Assembly (NCBI GenBank): GCA_016789905.1
Contig: JAEUQC010000128.1
Coordinates: 62,001-126,000, forward strand
Reading direction: 5' to 3'
DNA from: Bryobacterales bacterium
Lineage (GTDB): Bacteria > Acidobacteriota > Terriglobia > Bryobacterales > Bryobacteraceae
Length of the DNA stretch: 64,000 bases
Shown here one piece after another: positions 33,774 through 42,245 of this stretch. The notes under the pieces are model-generated. The model had not been told where the DNA came from. It did not search any database and saw only the letters and a list, made by a program, of their open reading frames with translations. Position 1 is the stretch's first letter; each line of letters starts with the position of its first letter. The position numbers were made by a program, and so were the translations under genes.

Positions 33774-35384
33774 ATGATTTCTGTAAGTAACGTATCCATG
33801 CGCTTCGGCGCAAAAATTCTGTTTGAAGAAGTGTCGACCGCGTTCCAGCCGGGCCGCCGGTTTGGTTTAACCGGCCCCAATGGCGCCGGCAAGTCGACGT
33901 TCATGAAACTGTTGAGCGGGGAGAATGAGCCGCAAAAGGGCGCCGTCAACAAGCCCAAGAAAATCGGCGTCATCAGCCAGAACCAGTTCGCCTACGATGA
34001 CCAACGCGTGATCGATACCGTGATCATGGGCAACAAGCGCCTGTGGTCCGCCCTCGTGGAGCGCGAAGTGCTCTACTCCAAAGCGGACATGACCGATGAA
34101 GATGGCATCCGCCTGGGCGAACTGGAAGGCATCGTGGGCGAAGAGGACGGCTACTCGGCCGACTCCGACGCCGCGATTCTCCTGCAGGGCCTCGGCATTC
34201 CCGACGAAGTCAGCGAACGCAAGATGAGCGAACTCCAGGGCGGCCAGAAGGTCCGAGTGCTCCTTGCCCAGGCGCTGTTCGGCAACCCGGAAGCGCTGCT
34301 GCTGGACGAACCGACCAACCACCTGGATTTGGATTCCGTCCACTGGCTGGAGAACTTCCTCAACAATTACAAAGGCATTCTGATCGTCATCTCGCACGAT
34401 CGCCACTTCCTGAACAGCGTCTGCACCCACATCGCCGACATCGATTACGAGACCATCATCACCTACCCCGGCGGCTACGACGACATGGTGCTGGCAAAGA
34501 CGCAGATCCGCGCCCGCATTGAGGCCGACAATCTGCAGCGCCAAAAGAAGATCGCCCAGTTGCAGGACTTCGTGCAGAAGTTCAGCGCCGGCACCCGCGC
34601 CAGCCAGGTCCAATCGCGCAAGAAGGAAATTGAGCGTCTGCAGACCAGCGATCTGTCGCGTTCCAACATCGCCCGGCCGTTCATCAAATTCCACATGAAG
34701 CGGCCCAGCGGCCGGGTGCCGCTGGAGGTGAAGGATTTCGGCCGCGCCTACGACAGCAACAAGATCTTCAGCGGCTTCACCGGCATGTTCGAACGCGGCG
34801 AAAAAATCGCCGTGCTTGGCCGCAACGGCGCCGGCAAGACGACGCTATTGAAAGCTCTGCTTGCCAACGGCCCCGGCCCGTTCGACAAAGAGCCGGACCT
34901 GGCCAGCGGCGGAGGCGTGGTCACCTGGGGCCACGAAGTGCAAATCGGCTACTTCGCCCAGGATCATCGCGAGACCATCACGCCCGGCATGGTGGCCCAT
35001 GAATGGCTGCACCAGTTCGACCCCCAGGCCAGCCGCGAAGAGATCCGCGGCGTGCTGGGCCAAATGCTCTTCGCCGGGGAAGAAGGCATGAAGCCCACCG
35101 AAGCGTTGAGCGGCGGCGAAGCCGCGCGGCTCATCTTCTGCCGCCTGATGCTGGAAAAACCGAACGTCCTGGTGATGGACGAACCCACCAACCACCTGGA
35201 CCTGGAAGCGATCAACGCGCTGAACTTCGCCATTCAGAAGTTCGAAGGCACCGTCATTCTCGTCACTCACGACGAAGACCTTGTCGCCGACACCGCCACC
35301 CGCATCTGGCACCTCGAAGGCGGTAAACTCACCAACTTCAAAGGAACCTACGAAGAGTTCCAAGCCACAACCGCGAACGCGTAG
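33774..35384 (+). CDS. ABC-F family ribosome-associated ATPase (YbiT-like)
   Basis: A 536-residue soluble protein with two ABC domains and no membrane segment. Domain 1: Walker A GPNGAGKST, signature LQGGQKVRVLLAQALF, Walker B ALLLDEPTNHLDLDS. Domain 2: GRNGAGKTT, LSGGEAARLIFCRLML, VLVMDEPTNHLDLEAINALNFAI. The linker between them (RARIEADNLQRQKKIAQLQDF...IARPFIKFHMKRPSG) is the P-site tRNA-interaction type. ABC-F proteins act on ribosomes. The start at 33774 fits the family N-terminus MISVSNVSMRFG. The last codons lie in a repeat shared with the sulfatase 3' end. Confidence 0.9.
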   Translation: MISVSNVSMRFGAKILFEEVSTAFQPGRRFGLTGPNGAGKSTFMKLLSGENEPQKGAVNKPKKIGVISQNQFAYDDQRVIDTVIMGNKRLWSALVEREVLYSKADMTDEDGIRLGELEGIVGEEDGYSADSDAAILLQGLGIPDEVSERKMSELQGGQKVRVLLAQALFGNPEALLLDEPTNHLDLDSVHWLENFLNNYKGILIVISHDRHFLNSVCTHIADIDYETIITYPGGYDDMVLAKTQIRARIEADNLQRQKKIAQLQDFVQKFSAGTRASQVQSRKKEIERLQTSDLSRSNIARPFIKFHMKRPSGRVPLEVKDFGRAYDSNKIFSGFTGMFERGEKIAVLGRNGAGKTTLLKALLANGPGPFDKEPDLASGGGVVTWGHEVQIGYFAQDHRETITPGMVAHEWLHQFDPQASREEIRGVLGQMLFAGEEGMKPTEALSGGEAARLIFCRLMLEKPNVLVMDEPTNHLDLEAINALNFAIQKFEGTVILVTHDEDLVADTATRIWHLEGGKLTNFKGTYEEFQATTANA

Positions 35385-35393
35385 CGGCTTCTT
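35365..35393. repeat. Direct repeat A, first copy (over the ABC-F stop)
   Basis: About 29 bases containing CCGCGAACGCGTAGCGG followed by a T-rich stretch. It matches 35601-35629 at 27 of 29 positions. It supplies the last codons of the ABC-F gene here and, on the other strand, the last codons of the sulfatase gene at the second copy. The CCGC...GCGG stem plus T-run may also act as a weak terminator on the plus strand. Confidence 0.75.
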
Positions 35394-35603
35394 TTTCTGC
35401 TGTGTAACCCCAGCCCCAAGCGCCTCGCCGGGAAACCCCACATGCAACCCAACCCCCGACGGGACACGTTTTAACGTGTCCCAAGACGCGCGGCAGCCCC
35501 ACCCCCACAACGGGTTAGGCCCCTGTTCTACCCGCGCCGGCGGTGGCCTGCCACGGTGTTTTCCGCCGGCATCGTCTCGCGCGGGGCTACGGATGAATGG
35601 CCA
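35385..35603. other. Repeat-rich gap between ABC-F and sulfatase genes
   Basis: No gene. It holds a perfect palindrome at 35461-35482 (arms GGGACACGTT and AACGTGTCCC around TT), repeat B first copy at 35558-35587, and the edges of repeat A on both sides. B matches 35679-35708 inside the sulfatase gene at 27 of 30 positions. The minus-strand translation of B, PRETMPAENTVAG, echoes the sulfatase C-terminal PRETTPAENAAAR. The gap therefore looks like a decayed partial copy of the sulfatase 3' end split by an inserted palindrome-bearing segment. Confidence 0.7.
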
Positions 35604-35629
35604 CTACCGCGAACGCGTAGCGGTTTCTT
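35601..35629. repeat. Direct repeat A, second copy (over the sulfatase stop)
   Basis: Copy of the 35365-35393 repeat; it encodes the sulfatase C-terminus ETATRSR on the minus strand. Its distance to repeat B is about 50 bases here but about 165 in the other copy. Confidence 0.75.
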
Positions 35630-36932
35630 CTTTCTTGTACCTCTCCAGCACGGCCTGTAGTTTCTTACGGGCCGCTGCGTTTTCCGCCGGCGTGGTCTCG
35701 CGCGGGTCGGCCGCCCAGTCGTAGAGCTTGCCGTCTTCATACAGCTTCCAGCGTTTGTCGAATGCGTAGCGGTTCGTTTTCGTCCAGCGCTCTTTGTCGT
35801 GCCCCGGGCGCGGATCGTACCACGTGTAGACCCACTCACGCGGCTGGCCCTTCCCGCCTCGCAGTTGCGGCAAAAAGCTCCGGCCATCCTGCGGCCCCAT
35901 TGACTTTGCCGATACCCCGGTCGCCTCGCAAATCGTCGGCAGGAAGTCGCAGGAATCGACCAGATCGTCGATCACGCGCCCGGCTGGCACACGCCCCTTC
36001 CACCGCGCCAGCAGCGGCACGCGCATCCCCGCCTCTGTCGTATCGCCTTTGCCGCCCTGGAACGTCACCGCAGTCCCCACCCGCTCCAACTGCGTGTGAA
36101 TCGTGTTCAGCGTGCCGTTGTCGCCGAAGAACAGCACCAGCGTATTTTCGCCCAGCCCCAACTCGTCAATCCGCTGAATCATCCGGCCCACAATGCCGTC
36201 CATGTACTCCACCTGGTCCTTGAAGTACTTCGTATCGTTCTTCAACCGCTTATCGGTATTCCAATCGGCGCTCTTCGGGGTTGGCGTAAATGGCGCATGG
36301 GTCAGCGCCATCGGGTAATAGGCGAACCACGGCTCGGCCCGGTGCTTCTCAATGAAGCGCAGCAGGAAATCGGCCGAGATATCGTCCCCGTACTTGTCTT
36401 TCTGGTTCTTATGCAGCACGCCGTCTTCGTAGTACGTCGGGTCTCCGTAGCGGGAACCCTTGTCCTCGGTGTGCTGCGCGTGCCAAACGCTGTAGGCCTC
36501 AAACCCGGCGTCTTCAATCCGCTGTCCCTTGCCGCGCCACTCCGGTTCAAACCCTGGCGGGTTGTAACTCCAGAACTGCCACTTGCCGGCGATCGCCGTG
36601 CGGTAGCCGTTCTCTTTGAACAGATGCCCGAACGTGCGCTCCTTGGGGTCCATCACGCCGAACGCCTTCCAGTTCCGGAAGTTGGATTTTCCGGTCATCA
36701 ATTGCATACGCGTCGGCGTACACAGCGGCTGGGCGAAGGCGTAATTGAAACGCGCGCCTTCGGCCGCCATGCGGTCCAGGTGCGGCGTTCGGTAACTCTT
36801 GCCGCCGTAACAACCCAGGCATTCAAAGCCCAGGTCGTCGGCGAGAATCAACAACACATTGGGCCGCTTCGGTTGCGCGGACGCAACGGCGGCGGCGCCG
36901 GCGGCCCGCAAAAAGTCGCGGCGAGAAACCAT
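35604..36932 (-). CDS. Tat-exported sulfatase, Cys-type
   Basis: A 442-residue sulfatase that would cleave sulfate esters outside the cytoplasm. Tat signal VSRRDFLRAAGAAAVASAQ; metal-binding opening NVLLILADDLGFECLG; formylglycine motif PLCTPTRMQLMTG (Cys-Thr-Pro-Thr-Arg, needing a formylglycine-generating enzyme); further ligands in YYPMALTHAPFTP and FFGDNGTLNT. Length suits the family's arylsulfatase A-like branch. It is last in a five-gene operon, its ATG overlapping the DUF1552 stop by one base. The 3' end carries repeats found again in the following gap. Confidence 0.92.
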   Translation of the reverse strand: MVSRRDFLRAAGAAAVASAQPKRPNVLLILADDLGFECLGCYGGKSYRTPHLDRMAAEGARFNYAFAQPLCTPTRMQLMTGKSNFRNWKAFGVMDPKERTFGHLFKENGYRTAIAGKWQFWSYNPPGFEPEWRGKGQRIEDAGFEAYSVWHAQHTEDKGSRYGDPTYYEDGVLHKNQKDKYGDDISADFLLRFIEKHRAEPWFAYYPMALTHAPFTPTPKSADWNTDKRLKNDTKYFKDQVEYMDGIVGRMIQRIDELGLGENTLVLFFGDNGTLNTIHTQLERVGTAVTFQGGKGDTTEAGMRVPLLARWKGRVPAGRVIDDLVDSCDFLPTICEATGVSAKSMGPQDGRSFLPQLRGGKGQPREWVYTWYDPRPGHDKERWTKTNRYAFDKRWKLYEDGKLYDWAADPRETTPAENAAARKKLQAVLERYKKEETATRSR

Positions 36933-38248
36933 TACGCGAAGATGCCTTGAATTTCCTTGGTAGCCGAAGGGAAGGACGGCAACCCGGCGCCCATGGCTTT
37001 GTTCGCCACCGCCAGATACAGGTCGCTCACCGTGCCCGTCGAACGCGTATGCATGTTCGTCCGCAGTCCGCCGGCGTGGCCCGCCACAATCACCGAGTAG
37101 CCATTGTTCTTGTGGTCGTTGGCCTCGGCGTGTTCATGCACGAACACAAGCGAGGTGCGGTCCAGAACGTTGCCGTTGCCTTCGCGAATCGATTTCAGCT
37201 TGCCGATCAGATACGCGAACTCCTCCACATGCCAGCGGCAAATGTCGCGCATCACGCGCTGCCCGTCCGGCCCGTCGTAGCCCGGCGCCTTGCCGTCGCG
37301 GTGCGTGTAATCGTGGTGCCGCGCCGCCGTGTAGCCCAGCCACGGGAATCGCGATAATCCCTGGCATTTGGTAAGCATGTAGGAAGCCACGCGCGTCTGT
37401 CCGCTGGCAAAGGCGTGCGCCAGCAAATCGCTCTGCAGCTTGGCGATGCGCGGCCAGTCTTTCATGTCGCCTTCGGCTTCCGGCGGATCGATGCGCCGGT
37501 AGTTCGGCGGCAGGCTGGCAATGGCGCGCTCCACGTCGCGCACCGACGACAGATGCTCATCCAGCCGCGTGCGGTCCTCTTGGCCCAGTGCTTTCTTCAG
37601 GCCCGCTGCGTCTTCCTGCACGGCGTCCAATACGCTCTTCTTCCGCGCAATCCACCCCGCATCCCGCGCGCCGAATAGCCGGTCGAACAGTTTGTTCGGC
37701 AGCATCTCCGGCGGCAAAGACCGGTCGAACCCGGCCCAGCTCATATTGCGCTGAATGCTTTCGCCGAACGATTCCTGCGATACACCAATCTGCAGCGACC
37801 GGAACCGGTTCTCGCTTCCCACTCGCGTGGCGATGGCCTGGTCAATGGACGGTCCGCCGGCGCCGCGCCCCGTGAACTGGGTGCCGCTCACCAGCGCGGC
37901 CATGGAGCGGTGGTGATCATTGCCCGGCCCGGGCATGCGCGCCGCCGGATTGTCCAGACCTGTCACCACATGTATGTCGTTGCGGAACGGCGCCAGCGGC
38001 GCCAGGCACGGCGTCATCGTAAAATCCGCGCCGGTCTCCGAGGGGATCCAGTACTTCTCCACCACGCCATTGCCGTTGAACCAATAGACGAATCGCGTCG
38101 GGATCTCCGCTTTCGGCGTCGCCGCGAAGGCGGTGCCATTGGCGTTGAACATCGCCGCCAGCGGCGGCAGGCCAACCGTCACACCGCTAAGGCTCCGCAG
38201 AAACAGGCGGCGCGGCAATGATCGATCTTTCGTGTGCACAGCAGACAT
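36932..38248 (-). CDS. DUF1552-family Tat-exported protein
   Basis: A 438-residue protein with a Tat motif LPRRLFLRSLSGVTVG and the body typical of DUF1552: RFVYWFNGNGVVEKYWIPSE, DIHVVTGLDNPAA, HHRSMAALVSGT, SLQIGVSQESFG and HDYTHRDGKAPG. These proteins are found beside DUF1592-type cytochrome-like proteins in Planctomycetota and Acidobacteriota; they share features with the DUF1501/alkaline-phosphatase-like group. Function is not established. Spacing of 14 bases to the upstream gene and a one-base overlap with the sulfatase show co-transcription. Confidence 0.87.
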   Translation of the reverse strand: MSAVHTKDRSLPRRLFLRSLSGVTVGLPPLAAMFNANGTAFAATPKAEIPTRFVYWFNGNGVVEKYWIPSETGADFTMTPCLAPLAPFRNDIHVVTGLDNPAARMPGPGNDHHRSMAALVSGTQFTGRGAGGPSIDQAIATRVGSENRFRSLQIGVSQESFGESIQRNMSWAGFDRSLPPEMLPNKLFDRLFGARDAGWIARKKSVLDAVQEDAAGLKKALGQEDRTRLDEHLSSVRDVERAIASLPPNYRRIDPPEAEGDMKDWPRIAKLQSDLLAHAFASGQTRVASYMLTKCQGLSRFPWLGYTAARHHDYTHRDGKAPGYDGPDGQRVMRDICRWHVEEFAYLIGKLKSIREGNGNVLDRTSLVFVHEHAEANDHKNNGYSVIVAGHAGGLRTNMHTRSTGTVSDLYLAVANKAMGAGLPSFPSATKEIQGIFA

Positions 38249-38262
38249 TGGCTAACTCCGTG

Positions 38263-40179
38263 TCAGGACTCGGGCGGAAATATAGACCACCGAAGAACTG
38301 AAACCATCAGTTCCTGGAAGTGAAAACCGGACTTTCGAAAATCGTCAAACGAGCGGCGGATCACAGCGGCGTCTCCCGCTTTCTCCATCCGGCCCTGAAA
38401 GTAGCGGAACAACTGCTTCACCACACACTGCTGGCACTGCATGTTCCCTGCCAAAATGGTACCCAATTCGCGGGGCGATCGGAAACTGGAGTTTGCCACC
38501 CCGGCGATATTTCCCGAAGTATCCAGGTCCAGCAGCACCGTCTCCGGCTTGCCCTTCTCTTTCCTCTCCGGCGTGAACACAATCTTCAACTTCTCCCGCC
38601 GCTGCCCCACCGCGTCAAACTTTTCAAAGCCGAACCCAATCGGGTCGATCAGCGTATGGCAACTCGCGCAACTCTCATTGGCCAAGTGCACGCCCAGCCG
38701 CTCCCGGTTGGTCATCGGTTTGTCGCGGCTGTTCAGCGGCAGATTCGCGTTCACACCGGGCGGCGGCTGCGGCACGTCCTGGCACAAAAAATGTTCGCGA
38801 ACAAACAACCCGCGCGCCGTGGGCGAGGTTTCCGCCGGCTTCGCCGTCGCCGCCAGAAACATGGCTTGGCCCAGCACGCCCGAACGCTCCGACTCCGCCG
38901 GCAGCGTCACCTTGCCGAACTCTTCCGCCGGCGCTGGAACGCCATAGAGCTTCGCCAGCGGCGTGCTCACAAAGGCATAGTCCGCCGAATACAGCTCCAT
39001 GAAATTGCGGTTCTCCCACACCAGATGTTCCACCAGCTTGCGCGACTCTTCGGTCATCGCCTGCGCCAGTTCCGGCGTGTACATGGGGAACGACGCGCGT
39101 TCCTTCACTGCCGCCATCAGGCTATCGAACCGGAGCCACTCGGTAGCGAACTCGTCCACAGTGGTGCGCGCCCGCGGATCCCGCAACATGCGCCGTGCCT
39201 GCTTCTCCACGCCCTCCGGCGCGCCCAGTTCGCCCGCCGCCGCCGCGCGGAACAGTTCCGCGTCCGGCATGCTGTTCCAAATGGCGTAAGACAGCCGGCT
39301 CGCCGTTTCATACGGGCGCCAGGCCGGATCCGCGCCGTTCTCCGTGCGCAGCAGGAAGTTCGGCGATTGCAACATGCCCTCCACCACCATCTGCGCCCCG
39401 CCCATTGTCCACAGCTTCAAGTACCGTGCCTGTTCGTTGTCCGATAGCGGCCGCCGGAACGCCTTCCTTCCGAAGTCTTTGATGAACGCCGCGCCGCACG
39501 CCGCCGTCGTCTCTTTGCATGGCACCAGCCCGCGCGTGTCGCCGCCGCGGAACGCGCTCTTGGCCAGCTTCTCCGCGCCCGCCGCGTAGGATTCCGCCAG
39601 CATCGGCGAAACGCTCTGCGACTGGAACTGGTTGCGGAACCCATTCACAAAATCTTCCGGCGGGAACTGTTCGGCAATCCGCGTATCGTCGCCCAGCAGG
39701 TCGCGCACCGTGTTGTTGTACTGCGTGTTGGTCAACCGGCGCAGCACCGGCTTACGGTCGCCGCGGCGTTCGGCAATTTCAAAACGGTCGGCCGGCTTCG
39801 TGTTCGTCGCCAGGTAGTCTATCCAACTGCGCAGGATCGCTTCATCGCCGCTACCCGGGGCAATGCGCCGGCCGCCGGCATGGGCCACGCGCTGCGTCGG
39901 TTTGTCTAGCAGCGGTGAACGCGACGGATCGGCACGATTAATCAACGTGTGCAACGACAGGCCGAACCGCGTCAACTCCTCCTTGGAAAGCTCGCCCTCC
40001 GGAAACTTGAACCGCGTCCCAGCGGCCACGCCGCCGCCGTTGTGGCAGCCCTCGCAATTCGCCTTATGCAGCACCGGCACAACGGTCGAAGCAAAGTACT
40101 CCGGCCCGGGCGCGCGCGGGTCCTTCTGCGCGGCCAGCAACAGGATGGCGAGGAAGAGGATGGCAGGTCTCACTGCCAT
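38263..40179 (-). CDS. Large exported DUF1587/1592/1595/1588/1585-type protein with two heme-c motifs
   Basis: A 638-residue protein with signal MAVRPAILFLAILLLAAQ. An N-terminal cytochrome-like region (HKANCEGCHNGG) is followed by the chain of DUF domains: RRLTNTQYNNTVRDLLGDD (1587), FGRKAFRRPLSDNEQARYL (1595), YETASRLSYAIWNSMPDAEL (1592), RSGVLGQAMFLAATAKPAETSPTARGLFVREHFLC (1588), and a C-terminal 1585 region. A second heme motif CASCH lies in NESCASCHTLIDPIGFGFEKFDAVG. It probably acts in periplasmic electron transfer with DUF1552. A five-base gap separates it from the upstream methyltransferase. Confidence 0.88.
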   Translation of the reverse strand: MAVRPAILFLAILLLAAQKDPRAPGPEYFASTVVPVLHKANCEGCHNGGGVAAGTRFKFPEGELSKEELTRFGLSLHTLINRADPSRSPLLDKPTQRVAHAGGRRIAPGSGDEAILRSWIDYLATNTKPADRFEIAERRGDRKPVLRRLTNTQYNNTVRDLLGDDTRIAEQFPPEDFVNGFRNQFQSQSVSPMLAESYAAGAEKLAKSAFRGGDTRGLVPCKETTAACGAAFIKDFGRKAFRRPLSDNEQARYLKLWTMGGAQMVVEGMLQSPNFLLRTENGADPAWRPYETASRLSYAIWNSMPDAELFRAAAAGELGAPEGVEKQARRMLRDPRARTTVDEFATEWLRFDSLMAAVKERASFPMYTPELAQAMTEESRKLVEHLVWENRNFMELYSADYAFVSTPLAKLYGVPAPAEEFGKVTLPAESERSGVLGQAMFLAATAKPAETSPTARGLFVREHFLCQDVPQPPPGVNANLPLNSRDKPMTNRERLGVHLANESCASCHTLIDPIGFGFEKFDAVGQRREKLKIVFTPERKEKGKPETVLLDLDTSGNIAGVANSSFRSPRELGTILAGNMQCQQCVVKQLFRYFQGRMEKAGDAAVIRRSFDDFRKSGFHFQELMVSVLRWSIFPPES

Positions 40180-40184
40180 CTATA

Positions 40185-41171
40185 TTAACGGCTAACAATC
40201 ACCTGTTGGGCGCCGCCCGGAACCTGCAGGATTTGGTTGCTCTCGAAGCCGGCTTCGCGCAGCATCCCGGCAAGTTCGGCGAACGTGTAGGCATCCCCGG
40301 CGGGCGTGTTTAACAGCATCGTCATGCTGAACGCCGCCGATGCCGCGGGTGTCACACGGTCCTCGTTCGGAACGAACTCAAGCGTCGCCAGCGTCCCGCC
40401 CGGCAGCAGCGCCGCCCGGCATTTGCGCAGAATCGCGGTGCATTCGGCTGTATCGAAGTGATGCAAGAAGTTCGTGAGGTAAATCACGTCATACGCCGTG
40501 CCGAAATCCAGTTCCAGCGCGCTGCCCTCGCGTTTGTGCCAACGCTCGGCCACCCCGAACCGGCGCGCGTTGCTTTCCGCCACGGCCAGCACCGCCGGCC
40601 AGTCCAATGCGTCCACTTGCAACTCCGCATGACGCACGGCCGCCATCACCCCAAAAATCCCATGGCCCGCGGCGATATCCAGCAGTCGCTTCGGAGCGCT
40701 AAGCTGCGCCGACATGAACTGCGCCGCGGGAAACATCATCGGCATCATGCCCTGCGCGAAGTCCACCCACACCTGGTTTTCCACGTCCAGAATCTCGCGG
40801 CCGTTCAGCAGTGTGGTGCCCTGCCGCACCACCTTGGCCACGTCGGCGGAGGCCTGATAGTGCATCGCGTGATTCATGAACTGCGCCGCGCAGCCCAAAT
40901 ACATCGGGGACCGTTGATCCAGAAACGCCGCCGATTCCGGCGTTACCCCATATGCCCCTGCCGTCTTTGTCAGCAGCCCGGCCACCGTCAAGTAGTCGCA
41001 CAGAATGCGCGTGCCGCGTTCACTGGCGCCGCATTTCGCCGCGATCGCGGGCACCGTCGAATGGCCTTCGGCCACGGCCGTAAACAGGCCCAGGTCAATG
41101 GCGCCTTTCAGCGCCGCCGACTGCACGTGGGCCTGCATCATCCCAAAGATCCGTTCCGGTGACGCATTCAT
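40185..41171 (-). CDS. SAM-dependent O-methyltransferase (first of a pair)
   Basis: A 328-residue class I methyltransferase. An N-terminal winged-helix dimerisation region (AHVQSAALKGAIDLGLFTAV...GTRILCDYLTVAGLLTK) precedes the SAM-binding motif LDIAAGHGIFGVMAA (acidic residue Asp). Then come VDALDWPAVLAVAESNARRFG and YLTNFLHHFDTAECTAILRKCRAALLPGGTLATLEFV. This is the plant COMT/hydroxyindole-methyltransferase layout. The ATG overlaps the stop of its paralogue (ATGA). The substrate is unknown; phenolics or quinone-like compounds are common for the fold. Confidence 0.85.
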   Translation of the reverse strand: MNASPERIFGMMQAHVQSAALKGAIDLGLFTAVAEGHSTVPAIAAKCGASERGTRILCDYLTVAGLLTKTAGAYGVTPESAAFLDQRSPMYLGCAAQFMNHAMHYQASADVAKVVRQGTTLLNGREILDVENQVWVDFAQGMMPMMFPAAQFMSAQLSAPKRLLDIAAGHGIFGVMAAVRHAELQVDALDWPAVLAVAESNARRFGVAERWHKREGSALELDFGTAYDVIYLTNFLHHFDTAECTAILRKCRAALLPGGTLATLEFVPNEDRVTPAASAAFSMTMLLNTPAGDAYTFAELAGMLREAGFESNQILQVPGGAQQVIVSR

Positions 41172-42163
41172 TGTTTCACCGCCTCCACGATAGAAACCGG
41201 CCCCGGCATCGGCACCACGCGCAACAACGCAAAGCCCGCCGCGCCCAGCAGCGCGCGCCACTCGCGCTCCGTCCGTTCCTTCCCGCCACACATCACCATC
41301 ATGTTGATATCCATCAGCCGTCCAAACTCCGCGTTCTCCGTCTCCGGCACAACGGTTTCCACCAGCAGCAGCTTCGCATGGGACGGCATCGCCCGGTGCA
41401 GCGATCCCAATATCATCGCCGCCTTCGCGTCGCTCCAATCATGCAGTATCCACTTCATCAGGTATACGTCGCCGCCCGCCGGCACGGATTGAAAGAAGTC
41501 TCCCGGCACGAAACCGCAACGGTCCGCTACGCCGTGCGCCGCCACGTTCCGTTTCGCCTCCGCCTCCACAAACGGCAGGTCCATGACAATGCCCCGAGCA
41601 CCCGGCCGTGCTTGCAGAATCGCGGTGAGCAGTTCACCGTTTCCGCCGGCGACATCCACAAACAGGCCGTACTCCGGAAAATCGTAACTGGCAATCACCT
41701 GCGGAACAATCATCGCGCTGCTGCCGGCCATGGCCTGCTGGAACAGGCGCCCTTCCGCCGGGTTCGTTTTCGTGAAGTAGGACCAGATGTCCTCGCCCAG
41801 CACGCGGTCCGCCGCGCACGCCTCCGTCCGCGCGGAGTGCGCCAGGTCTCCCCACGCCTTGTAGTGAGCCCCGCCGATCACGGCCGCCGCGAAGCCGCGC
41901 ATGGAGCCAGGCACATCGCTCCGCAGCGTCTCCCCGGCGGGCGTCAGCCGATAGGCGCCCTCATCCGTTCGCGTCAATAGCCCGATGGCCGCGCAGGCGT
42001 CCAGAAACCGGCGGTTCACGCCCGGCTCGCGCCCGGCGGCAATCGCGTCCGCCACCTCCAGTTCCGCGAATACCTGCATCGTTCGCGCGCGGAAGAAGCT
42101 GAATACAGTGTCCATAATTACCGCCTGTGGCGGCGGCGCCTGCGGTGTTGCGTCTAGTGTCAT
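41168..42163 (-). CDS. SAM-dependent O-methyltransferase (second of a pair)
   Basis: A 331-residue class I methyltransferase paralogous to its neighbour. Dimerisation helix region FSFFRARTMQVFAELEVADAIAAG...FLDACAAIGLLT; SAM motif FVDVAGGNGELLTAIL; GIVMDLPFVEAEAKRNV; catalytic His region YLMKWILHDWSDAKAAMILGSLH. The ATG at 42163 is used because GGGAG stands upstream; an in-frame ATG at 42184 is possible. It begins the five-gene operon, divergent from the SNF2 gene across 82 bases. The two enzymes could act in series or form a heterodimer on one substrate. Confidence 0.85.
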   Translation of the reverse strand: MTLDATPQAPPPQAVIMDTVFSFFRARTMQVFAELEVADAIAAGREPGVNRRFLDACAAIGLLTRTDEGAYRLTPAGETLRSDVPGSMRGFAAAVIGGAHYKAWGDLAHSARTEACAADRVLGEDIWSYFTKTNPAEGRLFQQAMAGSSAMIVPQVIASYDFPEYGLFVDVAGGNGELLTAILQARPGARGIVMDLPFVEAEAKRNVAAHGVADRCGFVPGDFFQSVPAGGDVYLMKWILHDWSDAKAAMILGSLHRAMPSHAKLLLVETVVPETENAEFGRLMDINMMVMCGGKERTEREWRALLGAAGFALLRVVPMPGPVSIVEAVKQ

Positions 42164-42245
42164 AATTTGGTGTCTCCCGATCATACGCGAAGCGGCCCGG
42201 TGAAGTGGGTCGCGTTCGTGGTATCAATGAGAAGACAGTTCTTTC

